Shown here: piece by piece, positions 43,067 through 52,655 of the stretch
Position numbering within the stretch: the first letter of the stretch is position 1
Layout: each line of letters starts with the position of its first letter
Origin: an uncultured Akkermansia sp.
GTDB taxonomy: Bacteria > Verrucomicrobiota > Verrucomicrobiia > Verrucomicrobiales > Akkermansiaceae
Length of the DNA stretch: 64,000 nt
Assembly (NCBI GenBank): GCA_949296365.1
Contig: CASFPZ010000001.1
Span: 1 to 64,000 of the forward strand
Direction: 5' to 3'
Translations under genes and position numbers: made by a program
Notes under the pieces: generated by a model
What the model saw: the letters and a program-made list of their open reading frames with translations, nothing else
What the model was told of the DNA's origin: nothing
Database searches by the model: none

Positions 43067-44071
43067 ATGAACAAAAAGAATAAAACAGAAACCTGGGTCG
43101 GTTTGTTTTTATTGATTGGTCTCATCCTCCTGACTGTTGCTGTCTTGTTGATTGGCAACTTTAAGAATTCGGACGATACGACCTATCCGATCAGGATTAT
43201 GTACAAGGATTCTGCTGGATTGATCAAAGGTTCTCAACTGCGTCTTGGCGGCGCTTACGTCGGTGAGGTTGTTGCTCCGCCAGAATTGACGGAAACGGGG
43301 AACCGCGTGATCATTCACGCCAGGATTAATAAAAATGTCAGGATCCAGGCCGATTCTAAATTTCGAATCGATATGCAAAATTTATTGGGCGATAAATACA
43401 TTGATATCGTCCCTCCAGAAGAACCTACTAATCAATACCTCCCCCCTAATTCCCTCATTATGGGCGAAAGCGAAAGCGATCTGAATAAAATTAAAAACAA
43501 TGCCGTTGCCGCAAGTGAAGAAATTGTCATTTTACTCCGGAAACTCGATGAAAATTTTGTACATATCGAGCGTGCGCTCATCGATATTTCCAATGCGGCT
43601 AAGGGCATGGAAGAGACAACCCAAAAATTGAACGAAGGCATTTTGTCTGACCAAAATATTGCTCATGTCAGCGGAATCCTGAAACATGCAGATGAGGCGA
43701 CAGCGAAGATGCCGCCAGTGATTGACGAAGCTAAGGCGTCGCTTGTTGAATTCAATTCGACGATGACCGAAGTTCGCGCTCTCGTGAAAAAGACGGATGA
43801 AAAGATCGATAAGCTTGACCCAGCTTTGCGGGAAGTAGCGCCCACGATGGTAGCTATTCGCCAAACAGCTGACAATGTCTCTGACATAACCCGAGATATA
43901 AAAAAGGGGAAGGGGACTATCGGCATGATGATGTACGACGAACAATTCAAACGGGAATTCGAACAATTTATTCAAAATCTCAAAGATTATGGGATTTTAC
44001 GCTACCGGGATCCCGAGGAACCCACGACCCCAGTGGACCCAAGAAGCGGCTATACGGGCAAAAGACGATAA
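43067..44071 (+). CDS. mlaD: MlaD-type MCE-domain protein
   Basis: This 334-residue single-pass membrane protein carries an MCE domain. The TM helix at residues about 10-30 (WVGLFLLIGLILLTVAVLLI) is followed by the MCE core (about 38-125: YPIRIMYKDSAGLIKGSQLR, RLGGAYVGEVV). A long alpha-helical region follows (about 130-310, heptad-like, KNNAVAASEEIVILLRKLDE). MCE proteins form hexameric lipid-binding tunnels; the long helical tail is typical of members that bridge the periplasm. It lies 7 bases after mlaF and completes the permease-ATPase-MCE set. Confidence 0.93.
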   Translation: MNKKNKTETWVGLFLLIGLILLTVAVLLIGNFKNSDDTTYPIRIMYKDSAGLIKGSQLRLGGAYVGEVVAPPELTETGNRVIIHARINKNVRIQADSKFRIDMQNLLGDKYIDIVPPEEPTNQYLPPNSLIMGESESDLNKIKNNAVAASEEIVILLRKLDENFVHIERALIDISNAAKGMEETTQKLNEGILSDQNIAHVSGILKHADEATAKMPPVIDEAKASLVEFNSTMTEVRALVKKTDEKIDKLDPALREVAPTMVAIRQTADNVSDITRDIKKGKGTIGMMMYDEQFKREFEQFIQNLKDYGILRYRDPEEPTTPVDPRSGYTGKRR

Positions 44072-44229
44072 GTCTTGCCGGAGAAGCGGAACGGATTGTG
44101 CGTCATCCCTCAGGAATTCATCGGGCTTTTAATATTCTGTCGTTGACAACGCCCCAAGAGTTGCGAAATTCACTTGGTACGACAAGAGGAAATTGTTCAA
44201 CGATTTTGAACCCTTCAGTATCTAATAGT

Positions 44230-44649
44230 ATGATGAACACGCAAGAACATGATTCGGCTTCTTCCAAGGAATATGCCGGTGAAGAGCAAAAAGTCCCCAG
44301 TATAACTGGTGGCACTGTAGGCGGAGCCGCTGAAACTGTTGCTAATCAAACGGTTCAAGCTAAAGAAGCAGCTGAAGGCCGTTTCCGTCAAGCTCGCCAA
44401 TTCGCAGCTGAAAAAGTCAGACAGATCCGCGAAGCTGCAAGCGAACGCGCTACCGAAATTCGCGACTATGCCGTCAATAAGGCTGCTGAAGTGCGCCGCA
44501 AAGCGGGAGAAGGGTGGGATAACACCTGCGATCAAGCTCGCGAATTCCATGAAATGAGTGAAGAATACGTTAAAGCTCATCCAACCAAATCTGTCCTTGT
44601 GGCATTTGTGGTTGGGTTGTTAGTCGGATTCCTCATTCGTCGCCGATAA
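44230..44649 (+). CDS. DUF883/ElaB/YqjD-like membrane protein
   Basis: This 139-residue protein has a Lys/Glu/Ala-rich helical middle (EGRFRQARQFAAEKVRQIRE, ATEIRDYAVNKAAEVRR) and a C-terminal membrane anchor with GLLVGFLIRRR. This is the pattern of ElaB/YqjD, stationary-phase membrane proteins that bind ribosomes in Escherichia coli. I take the ATG at 44230 because the longer frame from 44098 is poorly coding. A 10-bp stem-loop follows, and two related membrane-protein genes come next. Confidence 0.75.
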   Translation: MMNTQEHDSASSKEYAGEEQKVPSITGGTVGGAAETVANQTVQAKEAAEGRFRQARQFAAEKVRQIREAASERATEIRDYAVNKAAEVRRKAGEGWDNTCDQAREFHEMSEEYVKAHPTKSVLVAFVVGLLVGFLIRRR

Positions 44650-44694
44650 TAGAAGCAATTGCCAGGAACATTGCGGGTGTTTCTAAAGTGTCTG

Positions 44695-44721
44695 GGAAGG
44701 AAGATAGTGATTCTTCCTTCC
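44695..44721 (+). terminator. Perfect stem-loop between membrane stress genes
   Basis: GGAAGGAAGA (44695-44704) pairs with TCTTCCTTCC (44712-44721) across a 7-base loop. There is no strong T run, so it could be a partial terminator or an mRNA stabiliser. Confidence 0.5.
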
Positions 44722-44765
44722 GATAGGTTTGTGTCAGGTACGATCATTTCCCTAGGAGGCAGATT

Positions 44766-45233
44766 GTGAATTTATTTTCCAAAGTATGGGATTTTATGAT
44801 TTCCCGTCCTGAAGTTGCAGCGGATCCTGAAGGGCCCCGCCGTGGTGGGATTGAGGGGATGAAGCAAGCGGTTTGCGAGATGATCGAGGCCGGGTTGGAA
44901 CATGCTCAGGGCTTGGCGGCCTTGTGCTCTCTTGAGCTTGGCGAGTCGCTTCAGCGCGTGATTCAGAGATTATTGCTGTTGCTGGTGGTTGTTGTCTTGG
45001 CCCTTTTTGCTTATATTTTTTTATGTGCAGCGGTATTGTTGTTGTTGGCGTTGTGGGTTGGTTGGATTGGGGCATGTACGATTATGTTTGTGCTGCACCT
45101 TACCGGTTGCCTCGTCGCATGGAAGTTTTTCTCCAGGATTTCGGTGAGCCCGCTTCTCCCAAAAACTGTTCAAGAACTTAAGTCTGATTACGAATGTCTG
45201 CGGATTCTTATCAAAAGAAACAAGAACTCTTGA
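44766..45233 (+). CDS. YqjE-like phage-holin superfamily III membrane protein
   Basis: This 155-residue protein has two adjacent hydrophobic helices (LLLLLVVVVLALFAYIFLC and AVLLLLALWVGWIGA). The pattern matches the DUF1469/YqjE family often encoded beside YqjD. The GTG start at 44766 is set by the strong ribosome site AGGAGG at 44754-44759. It overlaps the next gene by 40 bases. Function is unknown beyond membrane stress association. Confidence 0.75.
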   Translation: MNLFSKVWDFMISRPEVAADPEGPRRGGIEGMKQAVCEMIEAGLEHAQGLAALCSLELGESLQRVIQRLLLLLVVVVLALFAYIFLCAAVLLLLALWVGWIGACTIMFVLHLTGCLVAWKFFSRISVSPLLPKTVQELKSDYECLRILIKRNKNS

Positions 45234-45577
45234 TATTGCTCGCTGAATCTCGCCTTCGGATCATTGAAGGGGGGGAGAAGCTTGCCCAGCAAGCGTCTGA
45301 GTCTACTCGGCTGTTAGGTAGTTTCCGGACTCAAATTACTAGTCACCCCTTGTTTTTGCCAGGGTGTTCGCTGGTCGGTGGGTTTTTAGGAATTAAAATA
45401 TTGAGGATGATGTTTTCGAGACGTTCTCGCCGTGGTGAAGTGGTTTCTCGCCGCGGCATAGGCATGCGGCTTTTCGTGGGGGTGGGTAAGTTGTTGCTTT
45501 TGGTGCTTGCACCCGTTGCCAAAAGTTTGTTGCAGGATGTTGTGACCGACGCGTTGGCGCCGCGAAATCGCCAATGA
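45194..45577 (+). CDS. Small membrane protein, YqjK-position
   Basis: This 127-residue protein overlaps the YqjE-like gene by 40 bases, so translation is coupled. The N-terminus is polar helical (YQKKQELLILLAESRLR); later there are two hydrophobic segments (LVGGFLGIKI and VGVGKLLLLVLAPV). Its position after YqjD/YqjE-like genes recalls YqjK but sequence similarity by eye is weak. Confidence 0.6.
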   Translation: MSADSYQKKQELLILLAESRLRIIEGGEKLAQQASESTRLLGSFRTQITSHPLFLPGCSLVGGFLGIKILRMMFSRRSRRGEVVSRRGIGMRLFVGVGKLLLLVLAPVAKSLLQDVVTDALAPRNRQ

Positions 45578-45691
45578 CTGCCCTTGCAAGGAAAATTGTT
45601 ACCTGTATTTGCGATTAGGCAATTTTTTACTCGCCAAAAAAGGGGTTGATAGAGTAGTGTAACGTATCATCTTCTTTCTTGTAGCCAGCAT

Positions 45692-46780
45692 ATGAGCGAA
45701 TACATTTTACCACATGTGGACGGATATTTGAAAATCGGACAAGACTACGATTGTTCCGATATTCATTTAGCCGTAAATACCCAGCCGACATGGCGACGAT
45801 ATGGGACATTGATGCCTATTTGGGCCGAAGCCCCAAGGTTGACGCCAGCAGATACAGAAACCTTGGTCAGAAGTTTCCTGCAACCCCGGGAAATGAATCG
45901 GCTACAGGAACGCGGTGACGTTGACTTTGCTTATTCAAACGATTTCGGGCGATATCGTGCTTCTGTCGTCAAACAGCGCCTCGGGTATGATTTGTGCTTC
46001 CGTATTATTAATACCAAGGTCCGGTCGATGGAAGAAATTGGCCTACCTACTGAATACATTATCCCATTGACGCGGTACAATAACGGCTTGATCCTAGTGA
46101 CAGGATCCGTGGGTAGCGGTAAGTCCACCACACTGGCCTCAATTGTTGACTTTATCAATCAGGACCGGCAGGATCACATTATTACCTTGGAAGACCCCAT
46201 CGAGTACATCATCCCCTGCAAAGGTTGTCAGGTCAACCAACGTGAAGTACACAAACATACCGAATCGTTTGCTCGCGCTTTGAGAGGCGCCCTCCGTGAA
46301 GACCCGGATGTCATCATGGTTGGTGAAATGCGAGACCTGGAGACGATTTCTTTGGCGTTGACGGCAGCAGAAACAGGACACTTGGTGTTGGGAACCTTGC
46401 ACACGGGGTCAGCCGCTCGAACCGTCGACCGCGTGTTGGACGTCTTCCCCGTCGAGCAGCGAGACCAGATTCGCATCATGGTTAGTGAATCCCTTCGCGG
46501 CATTATTTCCCAACAGCTGGTTCCACGTGCCGATGGCGCTGGCCGAGCTCTTGCTATTGAAATGTTGGTAAATACTCCGGCAATCGGCAACTGTATTCGC
46601 GAAGGCAAGACGTTCATGATTCCGGGTTGCATTCAAACCGGTAAAGCCCAAGGCATGATTTTGATGGACGATTCGCTCAGGAATCTCCATAAGGCAGGCC
46701 TGATTACTGACGAAGAGTGCTTGTTCCGCAGCGACGACAAGACCATTATGAAGAATTACCTCGGCATCAAGGATAAATAA
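45692..46780 (+). CDS. PilT-type twitching motility ATPase, first paralogue
   Basis: This 362-residue GspE/PilT-superfamily retraction ATPase starts MSEYILPHVDGYLKIG, with the PAS-like N-terminal domain to about 110. Walker A reads GSVGSGKSTTLAS near 144 (Ser-Val instead of the usual Pro-Thr). An Asp-box region ITLEDPIEYI, Walker B-like VIMVGEMRDLETISLALTA and HTGSAARTVDRVLDVFP follow. It powers pilus depolymerisation in the pili of other bacteria. It is followed 52 bases later by a second PilT, and the pilus proteins themselves are elsewhere; the linker between the paralogues is short, so they are likely one operon. The Walker A change is conservative and should still bind ATP. Confidence 0.88.
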   Translation: MSEYILPHVDGYLKIGQDYDCSDIHLAVNTQPTWRRYGTLMPIWAEAPRLTPADTETLVRSFLQPREMNRLQERGDVDFAYSNDFGRYRASVVKQRLGYDLCFRIINTKVRSMEEIGLPTEYIIPLTRYNNGLILVTGSVGSGKSTTLASIVDFINQDRQDHIITLEDPIEYIIPCKGCQVNQREVHKHTESFARALRGALREDPDVIMVGEMRDLETISLALTAAETGHLVLGTLHTGSAARTVDRVLDVFPVEQRDQIRIMVSESLRGIISQQLVPRADGAGRALAIEMLVNTPAIGNCIREGKTFMIPGCIQTGKAQGMILMDDSLRNLHKAGLITDEECLFRSDDKTIMKNYLGIKDK

Positions 46781-46832
46781 TCGAGGCTGAATCGTACGTA
46801 TAGTGTTAACTCTTAATTAGAAAGATTTTATC

Positions 46833-47924
46833 ATGGCCGTTATTGATCAATATTTTCGCGTTCTTGTTCAGGAAGGTGGATCTGACCTCCACGTTAGCGA
46901 AGGACAACCCCCCAAAGTTCGTATTAATGGCTCGATTACCCCGATTGGGGATACTCCCCTAGGTGGTGAATCGTTTAAAAACATGCTAGCCGAGATTTGT
47001 GAACCTAAAGCTTTTCACAAGTATTTGGAAGAAGGCGATTTGGACTTCGCTTACGAAATGGACGAAAATTCCCGTTTCCGTTGCAATTTCTTCAAACAGC
47101 AGAATGGCCTTGCCGCAGTTTTCCGACTTATCCCAACGAAAATTGCCACCCTGGAACAATTGGGCGTCCCAGAAGCCGTGAAGCAGTTCGCCCACATGAG
47201 ATCGGGGCTTGTGCTGGTGACTGGTCCTACTGGTTCCGGTAAGTCGACGACTCTGGCGGCAATTATTGACTACATCAATACGAATCAATCTCGTCACATC
47301 ATCACGATTGAAGAGCCTATTGAATTCGTTCACAATAATAAGATGTCCATCATTACCCAACGAGAAGTGCCGATGCAGACACCTTCGTTCGCAGACGGTT
47401 TGCGAGCTTCGTTGCGTGAAGACTCCGACATCGTCCTCGTGGGCGAAATGCGCGACTTGGAAACAATTTCTCTGGCCTTGACGGCGGCTGAAACCGGTCT
47501 TCTTGTCTTTGGCACCTTGCACACGAACAACGCCCGCAAGACGGTTGACCGTATTATTGACGTATTCCCGGCAGAGCAGCAATCGCAAGTGCGAACCATG
47601 TTAGCTGCCTCTATCCGCGGCGTCGTGGCTCAGCTCCTGATGAAACGCTGCGATAAGCCAGGCCGTGTCGCTGTGAACGAGATCATGTTTGCAACTCCTG
47701 CTGTAAGCGCTATTATCCGTGAAGGCGCTACCCAAAAATTGTCGGATGTTATTGTTGGCGGCAAGAGCATGGGTATGCAGTTCATGGACGATGCCATCTG
47801 GCAGAAACTCCAGCAAGGCATTGTTTCGCCGGAAGAAGCTTACATGAAGAGTATCGACAAAGCTCGTTTCCGTAATTTCCTTCCTGCCTCCTCCAAACGC
47901 CTAGGCGATGCAGGCGGCGTATAA
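46833..47924 (+). CDS. pilT: PilT-type twitching motility ATPase
   Basis: This 363-residue PilT starts with the conserved SDLHVSEGQPPKVRINGSI. It has canonical Walker A GPTGSGKSTTLAAIIDYI near 128, the Asp-box IITIEEPIEFVHNN, SLREDSDIVLVGEMRDLETI near 210 and HTNNARKTVDRIIDVFP. The C-terminal part (FATPAVSAIIREG) is family typical. It retracts type IV pili and is more canonical than its upstream paralogue. A strong terminator follows at 47958-48000. Confidence 0.93.
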   Translation: MAVIDQYFRVLVQEGGSDLHVSEGQPPKVRINGSITPIGDTPLGGESFKNMLAEICEPKAFHKYLEEGDLDFAYEMDENSRFRCNFFKQQNGLAAVFRLIPTKIATLEQLGVPEAVKQFAHMRSGLVLVTGPTGSGKSTTLAAIIDYINTNQSRHIITIEEPIEFVHNNKMSIITQREVPMQTPSFADGLRASLREDSDIVLVGEMRDLETISLALTAAETGLLVFGTLHTNNARKTVDRIIDVFPAEQQSQVRTMLAASIRGVVAQLLMKRCDKPGRVAVNEIMFATPAVSAIIREGATQKLSDVIVGGKSMGMQFMDDAIWQKLQQGIVSPEEAYMKSIDKARFRNFLPASSKRLGDAGGV

Positions 47925-47957
47925 TTCTTCTGAGGGTTAGTGTTTGTTGTTCTACGG

Positions 47958-48000
47958 CGAGGGAGCTCAGTCAATGTTGCGGGGGCTCCCTCGTTTTTTT
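47958..48000 (+). terminator. Rho-independent terminator after pilT
   Basis: CGAGGGAGC (47958-47966) pairs with GCTCCCTCG (47985-47993), followed by seven T. Confidence 0.92.
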
Positions 48001-48119
48001 CCATGAGACCCAGGTACGTAAGAATTCGTTGTGTGTCAAATTCCAGCCATTTTATTGAATTTCTATTGACTTGTGAGTAAAAGCGACTACAGTTCTGTGT
48101 GTTAAGAGGTTTGCATAAC

Positions 48120-48195
48120 GCTCCCATCTTCTAGCGGTTAGGAAGGCCGTCTCTCCAACGGCAAAGGCTCGGTTCAACTCCGGCTGGGAGTGCCA
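48120..48195 (+). tRNA. tRNA-Glu (anticodon CUC)
   Basis: This is a 76-base tRNA with encoded CCA. The acceptor is GCTCCCA/TGGGAGT and the anticodon loop CTCTCCA gives CUC. Two features are off: position 37 is C rather than a purine, and the T stem has a C-C mismatch at 49-65. Fold and length are otherwise normal. Confidence 0.9.
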
Positions 48196-48250
48196 CTTCT
48201 CTGGTTTTATGCAGGGATAATGGCTGGAATTGTGTGAGGTAATGATTACG

Positions 48251-49597
48251 ATGCCTTTCATGCAAGAGGTCAATCAGGGGCTTGGGCATCGAATTGATTG
48301 GTTTGCGTTTTGGAGGCTCGTTTTAATACAAGCCCAGAATTCATTTAGTGAAAAAGGGGCGCAGTTTCTATTGATTCCGTTAGGGGTATGGCTATACCAG
48401 CAAGAGGGTAATCTGGAATACATTTTAGGGGCGATTATTGTGTTGCCCTTTATTGTGATTTCCCCGTTGTCGGGGTGGTTGTCTGATCGTTTTTGCAAGG
48501 CTTACATCATTCGGGCCATGGCGATTTTACAATTATTTGTATTGCTGGGGATGTTCCTTAGCCTGCGAGGTCAGAATTTGGAAGCAGCGGTGGGGTGGTT
48601 TTGCGTGTTTGCGATCCAAGCAACTGTGTTTAGCCCGTCAAAAAAAGGGATTGTGAAGGATATGGTAGGAACGGAGAGGATAGGTTTTGCCAGTGGCATT
48701 GTAGAAATGGCTTCAGTTTTAGCCTTGTTGATTGGGCAATTAGGGGTGTTTGTGTGGTTTTCTTATTTGCTGGAGCCTGGCAAGAGTTCGATTTGGCGCG
48801 AATGGCTGGGGAATGGATTTTTTGAATGGTTCGACTGGATGTTCATGCCTAATGGAATCAACGATGGGTGGTATGCTGCGGCATTCCCCTGTTTCATGTT
48901 TTTGCTTCTAGCTTGTGGAACGACGTTGCTTACCTTCACGCTGCCTGCGTACAAACCTTACAAGACGCAGCCTTTTTCTTGGAGGTTACTTTATGAGCAT
49001 TTCACTCAGCTAGGGTATTTGTGGAAACATGAAATTTTGAGGAAATGCGAAATGGGGATCGGTTATTTTTGGTTTTTTGGTGGCACAATTATGTTGATGA
49101 CGATTCAGATGGCACGGGAGGTGACGGGGAATGGCAATGATTTTGGGATGCAAGGCGCGATTTTGATGGTTTGGATGAGTGGCGGAATGGTTTTAGGGGG
49201 AGTCATTGCCTCGATGCTCTGCCGCAAGGGGATAAACATGCGTGTTGCCGTCTGGGGTGGCATTGGCATGGCGCTGGGTTGCCTGGGGTTGGGAGTGATC
49301 CCCATTTTTAGTTGGGTTTTCCATGTGCTTTTGGTCTTTGCTGGAGCTTGCGCGGCTGCTTATCTCGTTCCCTTAAATGCCTGCCTCCAGGATAGTGCCG
49401 AGAACGGGAAGCGAGGCGATGCCATTGCTGCTGGGAATTTGGTCGATTGCTTTTTAGGGCTCGTTGCGGTGGGGTTTCAGTATGCCATGATGTTGTTTAT
49501 TTCGCCAGCGATGCAGTTTATTGTTATGGCTCTATTAAGTTGCCTGATGACATGGGTTGTTGCAAGGATGAAGGTTCGCAAGCTTCCACTTGGCTGA
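48251..49597 (+). CDS. LplT-like MFS transporter
   Basis: This protein of about 448 residues has a dozen predicted transmembrane helices. Similarity to LplT lysophospholipid transporters is strongest at IQAQNSFSEKGAQFLLIPLG near 20-45, FIVISPLSGWLSDRF near 70 and FAIQATVFSPSKKGIVKDMV near 115-140. LplT relatives in this group flip lysophospholipids so they can be reacylated at the inner membrane. The start at 48251 is set by GAGGT at 48236-48240. No acyltransferase gene is adjacent. An alternative substrate cannot be excluded. Confidence 0.8.
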   Translation: MPFMQEVNQGLGHRIDWFAFWRLVLIQAQNSFSEKGAQFLLIPLGVWLYQQEGNLEYILGAIIVLPFIVISPLSGWLSDRFCKAYIIRAMAILQLFVLLGMFLSLRGQNLEAAVGWFCVFAIQATVFSPSKKGIVKDMVGTERIGFASGIVEMASVLALLIGQLGVFVWFSYLLEPGKSSIWREWLGNGFFEWFDWMFMPNGINDGWYAAAFPCFMFLLLACGTTLLTFTLPAYKPYKTQPFSWRLLYEHFTQLGYLWKHEILRKCEMGIGYFWFFGGTIMLMTIQMAREVTGNGNDFGMQGAILMVWMSGGMVLGGVIASMLCRKGINMRVAVWGGIGMALGCLGLGVIPIFSWVFHVLLVFAGACAAAYLVPLNACLQDSAENGKRGDAIAAGNLVDCFLGLVAVGFQYAMMLFISPAMQFIVMALLSCLMTWVVARMKVRKLPLG

Positions 49598-49636
49598 AGA
49601 TCTGTTAACCTTCTGCCAATCAGATTACGATTAAAC

Positions 49637-50146
49637 ATGCAAGAGATAGATCCTTATAAACTTCAAGCGAATGCAAGTCAGTTGATTGGTCGCCAATGGA
49701 TGTTGATTACAGCCGGTACCCCAGATCAATTCAATTTAATGACGGCTTCGTGGGGCGGACTAGGTGTTATGTGGGGCAAGCCTGTGGCCTTTATTGTTGT
49801 CAGACCCAACCGCTACACCCATCAATTTATTGAAGCCAACGATGAGTTGACTCTTTCGTTTATGGGCGACTCCTATCGCAAAGCTCTCAAAATTTGTGGT
49901 ACGACTTCAGGCAGAGATACCAACAAGATGGAAGCTGCTGGCTTGACCCCGCATGTGACAGCTTCAGGCAATGTTGGCGTCCAGGGGGCTGACTTCATCT
50001 TAGAGTGCCGCAAGCTGTATACGGACATGATCAAAGCAGACGGGTTTATTGATTCTTCTTGTCGAGATCGCTGGTATGGCGAATCAGATCCCTTCCATCA
50101 AATGTACATTGTGGAAATTTTGCATGTCTGGGCCCAGGAGGCTTAA
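49637..50146 (+). CDS. Flavin reductase-like protein
   Basis: This 169-residue protein of the FMN-binding split-barrel family contains FNLMTASWGGLGVMW, KPVAFIVVRPNRYTHQFI and LTLSFMGDSYRKAL, the usual elements around the flavin. Related proteins reduce free flavin for partner oxygenases or act on unknown substrates. The start ATG is near the first conserved residue. No partner is next to it; a weak hairpin follows. Confidence 0.85.
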   Translation: MQEIDPYKLQANASQLIGRQWMLITAGTPDQFNLMTASWGGLGVMWGKPVAFIVVRPNRYTHQFIEANDELTLSFMGDSYRKALKICGTTSGRDTNKMEAAGLTPHVTASGNVGVQGADFILECRKLYTDMIKADGFIDSSCRDRWYGESDPFHQMYIVEILHVWAQEA

Positions 50147-50293
50147 GTTCTGTAGATTCTCTCCTTATGGCAAGTCCTAGAGAAAGGAGATTTGGTGAAT
50201 AAAGGCGGCGCGATCGTTGTTTTGTGAAAGAATGCAGGGGATGAGCAAGTATTAATAAATGCCTAACTTAACAAGATTGATCGAGACCAGCCT

Positions 50294-52522
50294 ATGAAAG
50301 AAAATTTCCTCGTTAGAGTTGCCTTACTGGGATTAGCCATATCGTGTTGTCCGGCGAATGGCCTGCAATATGCAGAGGGAGGCAACGCCGTAAGTCCGGC
50401 CAAGCTGATGCTGCCGTCGGATGTTTCAATGGCCGGTGCTCCTTACAGGAATGAGAACCTGCCCATTGAGCAACGTGTGGAGGATCTTTATAAAAGATTG
50501 ACTGAAGAGGAAAAGGCTTCTCTGCTGCACGGATGCAGCGGCTATGAATATGGAGACAACGTTCGCATTGGGTTGAACAAATTCGTGATGGCTGATGCTC
50601 ATTTGGGTGTTAGGCTTGGCGGTGACCTTCGCTCAACGTATTTCCCGTGCGGCATGGCCATGGCTTCGACGTGGAACCAGGAACTTATCAGTCAGGTCGG
50701 CGAAGTGATTGCCAGCGAATGTAAAGCTACTAATGCGCGTATGATTTTAGGGCCGGCCGTCAATATCGTGCGTACGCCGTTGGGCAGCAGAAGTTTCGAG
50801 TATTTTGGCGAAGACCCCTATTTGACAGGCAAGATTGGGGCAGCTTTTATCAAAGGCTGCCAATCTAATGGCGTAGCAACGTCGTTGAAACATTGGTTGT
50901 TCAACGATCAGGAATGGGCTCGCACGGTCATTGACGTCGATGCTCCAGAACGTGCCCTTCGGGAGATCTACGCCAAGCCATTCGAAATTGCTGTGCGAGA
51001 CGCCAACCCCTGGACGATTATGTGCGCGTACAACAAAGTCAGGGGCAAATGGGCTGGCCACCAGCGCGAAAAACTTAATCGGATTTTGTACGACGAGTGG
51101 AAGTGGGACGGGACGATGGTGTCTGACTGGGGGGCATGGCATGGCGACGAAGGCGCCGTCAATGGCGGTTGCTATCTGGAAATGCCAAGTTCCAAAAACG
51201 CCGACAAAGATAAAACAATCGTCCAAAAGGTGCGAGCTGGCAAAATCAACCGGGCCTATTTCGAAGAGGCAGTAAAACGAAATATCCGCCTCGCCATGCG
51301 TGTGGGGGCTTTTACGAAACCCATTGAAGGGCGGCTGAATGCTCCAGAACACCAGGCTATTGCTCGTCAGGTTGCCAGAGAGGGTATCGTCTTGCTGAAA
51401 AATGACTCAAATATCCTTCCGCTCGATCCCGCAAAAATCAAAAAAATCGCTGTGATCGGGCCCAATGCCGACCAGATCCACACGATGATCGATGGAGCGG
51501 ATGTCCATCAACGGGGTGGTGCTGCCGCCGGAAGACCCCCTTATGAAAAAACGCCGCTCGCCGGTGTCGTCGAAATCTTTGGCAAAGACAAAGTCCTTTA
51601 TGCCCCGGGGTTCTCGTTTGGTACGTCAAAGTTCAAGAGTTTCCCGGACATGCCAGAGATGGACCCCGTCGAAGCAGCAAAGGCAGCCGATGTGGTCTTG
51701 TTTGTCGGGGGGACTGACCATACGTACGACCGCGAACGAGCTGGTTGGGGGGTGCTCAATGACAGCGATAAGCCAGACTTGAATCTGAAGGGCGATCAAG
51801 TAGGCTTGTTAAACAAGGTGTTGCAGGCCAATCCGCGGACCGTAGTCGCTCTCGTGAATGGCTCGCAAGTCCAGGTCGAAGAATGGATCGACCGCGTTCC
51901 TGCTTTGCTCGAGCTTTGGTACGGCGGCATGGATGCCGGTACGGCGATGGCAGAAGTGCTCAGCGGCAAAGTAAACCCCTCTGGCAAGCTCCCATGTACT
52001 TTTGGTAAACGCTTGCTCGATTGGAAATCGCATTCGGAGGGATTCTTGTCTTATCCCGGTGAATTCCGCAAAGATAAAGACAACCCATACCAGTATTATT
52101 CAGATGGCATTTGGGTGGGATATCGCCACTTCGATAAAGCGGGCATCGAACCTCGTTTCCCGTTCGGCTTCGGGCTCTCTTATACGTCGTTTTCGATAGA
52201 AGCTGCTCCCTGCGACCCTGCGGCTGGCAAATTCTCTGTAAAATTGACGAATACGGGTCAACGAGAAGGCGCGGAAACTGTACAATGTTACCTGTCGAAA
52301 CCAGAGGGCGACGGCGTGGCTATGCCCGTGCGCGAATTGATCCGCTTCCAGAAAGTCAATTTGAAACCCGGGCAATCGACTGTCGTTTCTTTCGAGTTGT
52401 CTAACGACGACAAACGTTATTGGGACGAAAAGAAAAACTCGTGGCAAATCATGCCAGGTGAATACAAGGTCTGGGTCGGCCATTCTTCCCGCAACCTCCC
52501 CGTCCAGTTCTCCTGGAAGTAG
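50294..52522 (+). CDS. Secreted glycoside hydrolase family 3 beta-glucosidase
   Basis: This 742-residue exported GH3 enzyme has a signal peptide (MKENFLVRVALLGLAISCCPANG). The GH3 N-terminal TIM barrel (about 60-330) contains VMADAHLGVRLGGD near 98, ATSLKHWLFNDQEW near 200 and the catalytic Asp in GTMVSDWGAWHGDEGAV near 275. The C-terminal alpha/beta sandwich (about 350-560) includes GIVLLKNDSNILPLD. A fibronectin-like tail (about 600-742) ends it. It likely hydrolyses beta-linked glucose or related units from oligosaccharides in the periplasm or outside. A perfect terminator follows. Confidence 0.92.
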   Translation: MKENFLVRVALLGLAISCCPANGLQYAEGGNAVSPAKLMLPSDVSMAGAPYRNENLPIEQRVEDLYKRLTEEEKASLLHGCSGYEYGDNVRIGLNKFVMADAHLGVRLGGDLRSTYFPCGMAMASTWNQELISQVGEVIASECKATNARMILGPAVNIVRTPLGSRSFEYFGEDPYLTGKIGAAFIKGCQSNGVATSLKHWLFNDQEWARTVIDVDAPERALREIYAKPFEIAVRDANPWTIMCAYNKVRGKWAGHQREKLNRILYDEWKWDGTMVSDWGAWHGDEGAVNGGCYLEMPSSKNADKDKTIVQKVRAGKINRAYFEEAVKRNIRLAMRVGAFTKPIEGRLNAPEHQAIARQVAREGIVLLKNDSNILPLDPAKIKKIAVIGPNADQIHTMIDGADVHQRGGAAAGRPPYEKTPLAGVVEIFGKDKVLYAPGFSFGTSKFKSFPDMPEMDPVEAAKAADVVLFVGGTDHTYDRERAGWGVLNDSDKPDLNLKGDQVGLLNKVLQANPRTVVALVNGSQVQVEEWIDRVPALLELWYGGMDAGTAMAEVLSGKVNPSGKLPCTFGKRLLDWKSHSEGFLSYPGEFRKDKDNPYQYYSDGIWVGYRHFDKAGIEPRFPFGFGLSYTSFSIEAAPCDPAAGKFSVKLTNTGQREGAETVQCYLSKPEGDGVAMPVRELIRFQKVNLKPGQSTVVSFELSNDDKRYWDEKKNSWQIMPGEYKVWVGHSSRNLPVQFSWK

Positions 52523-52577
52523 GATATCAATCTGCCAGAATGGACGGTGTCCATAGTGTCCCCATCCCATCTCATTG

Positions 52578-52610
52578 TGTGCAAAACGTGACTTTATTGC
52601 GTTTTGCACA
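52578..52610 (+). terminator. Terminator after the GH3 gene
   Basis: TGTGCAAAACG (52578-52588) pairs perfectly with CGTTTTGCACA (52600-52610) and is followed by TTGATTTT. Confidence 0.7.
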
Positions 52611-52655
52611 TTGATTTTGCGGCTGAGCGGGGGTATTGTACACGTGAGGTGACCC

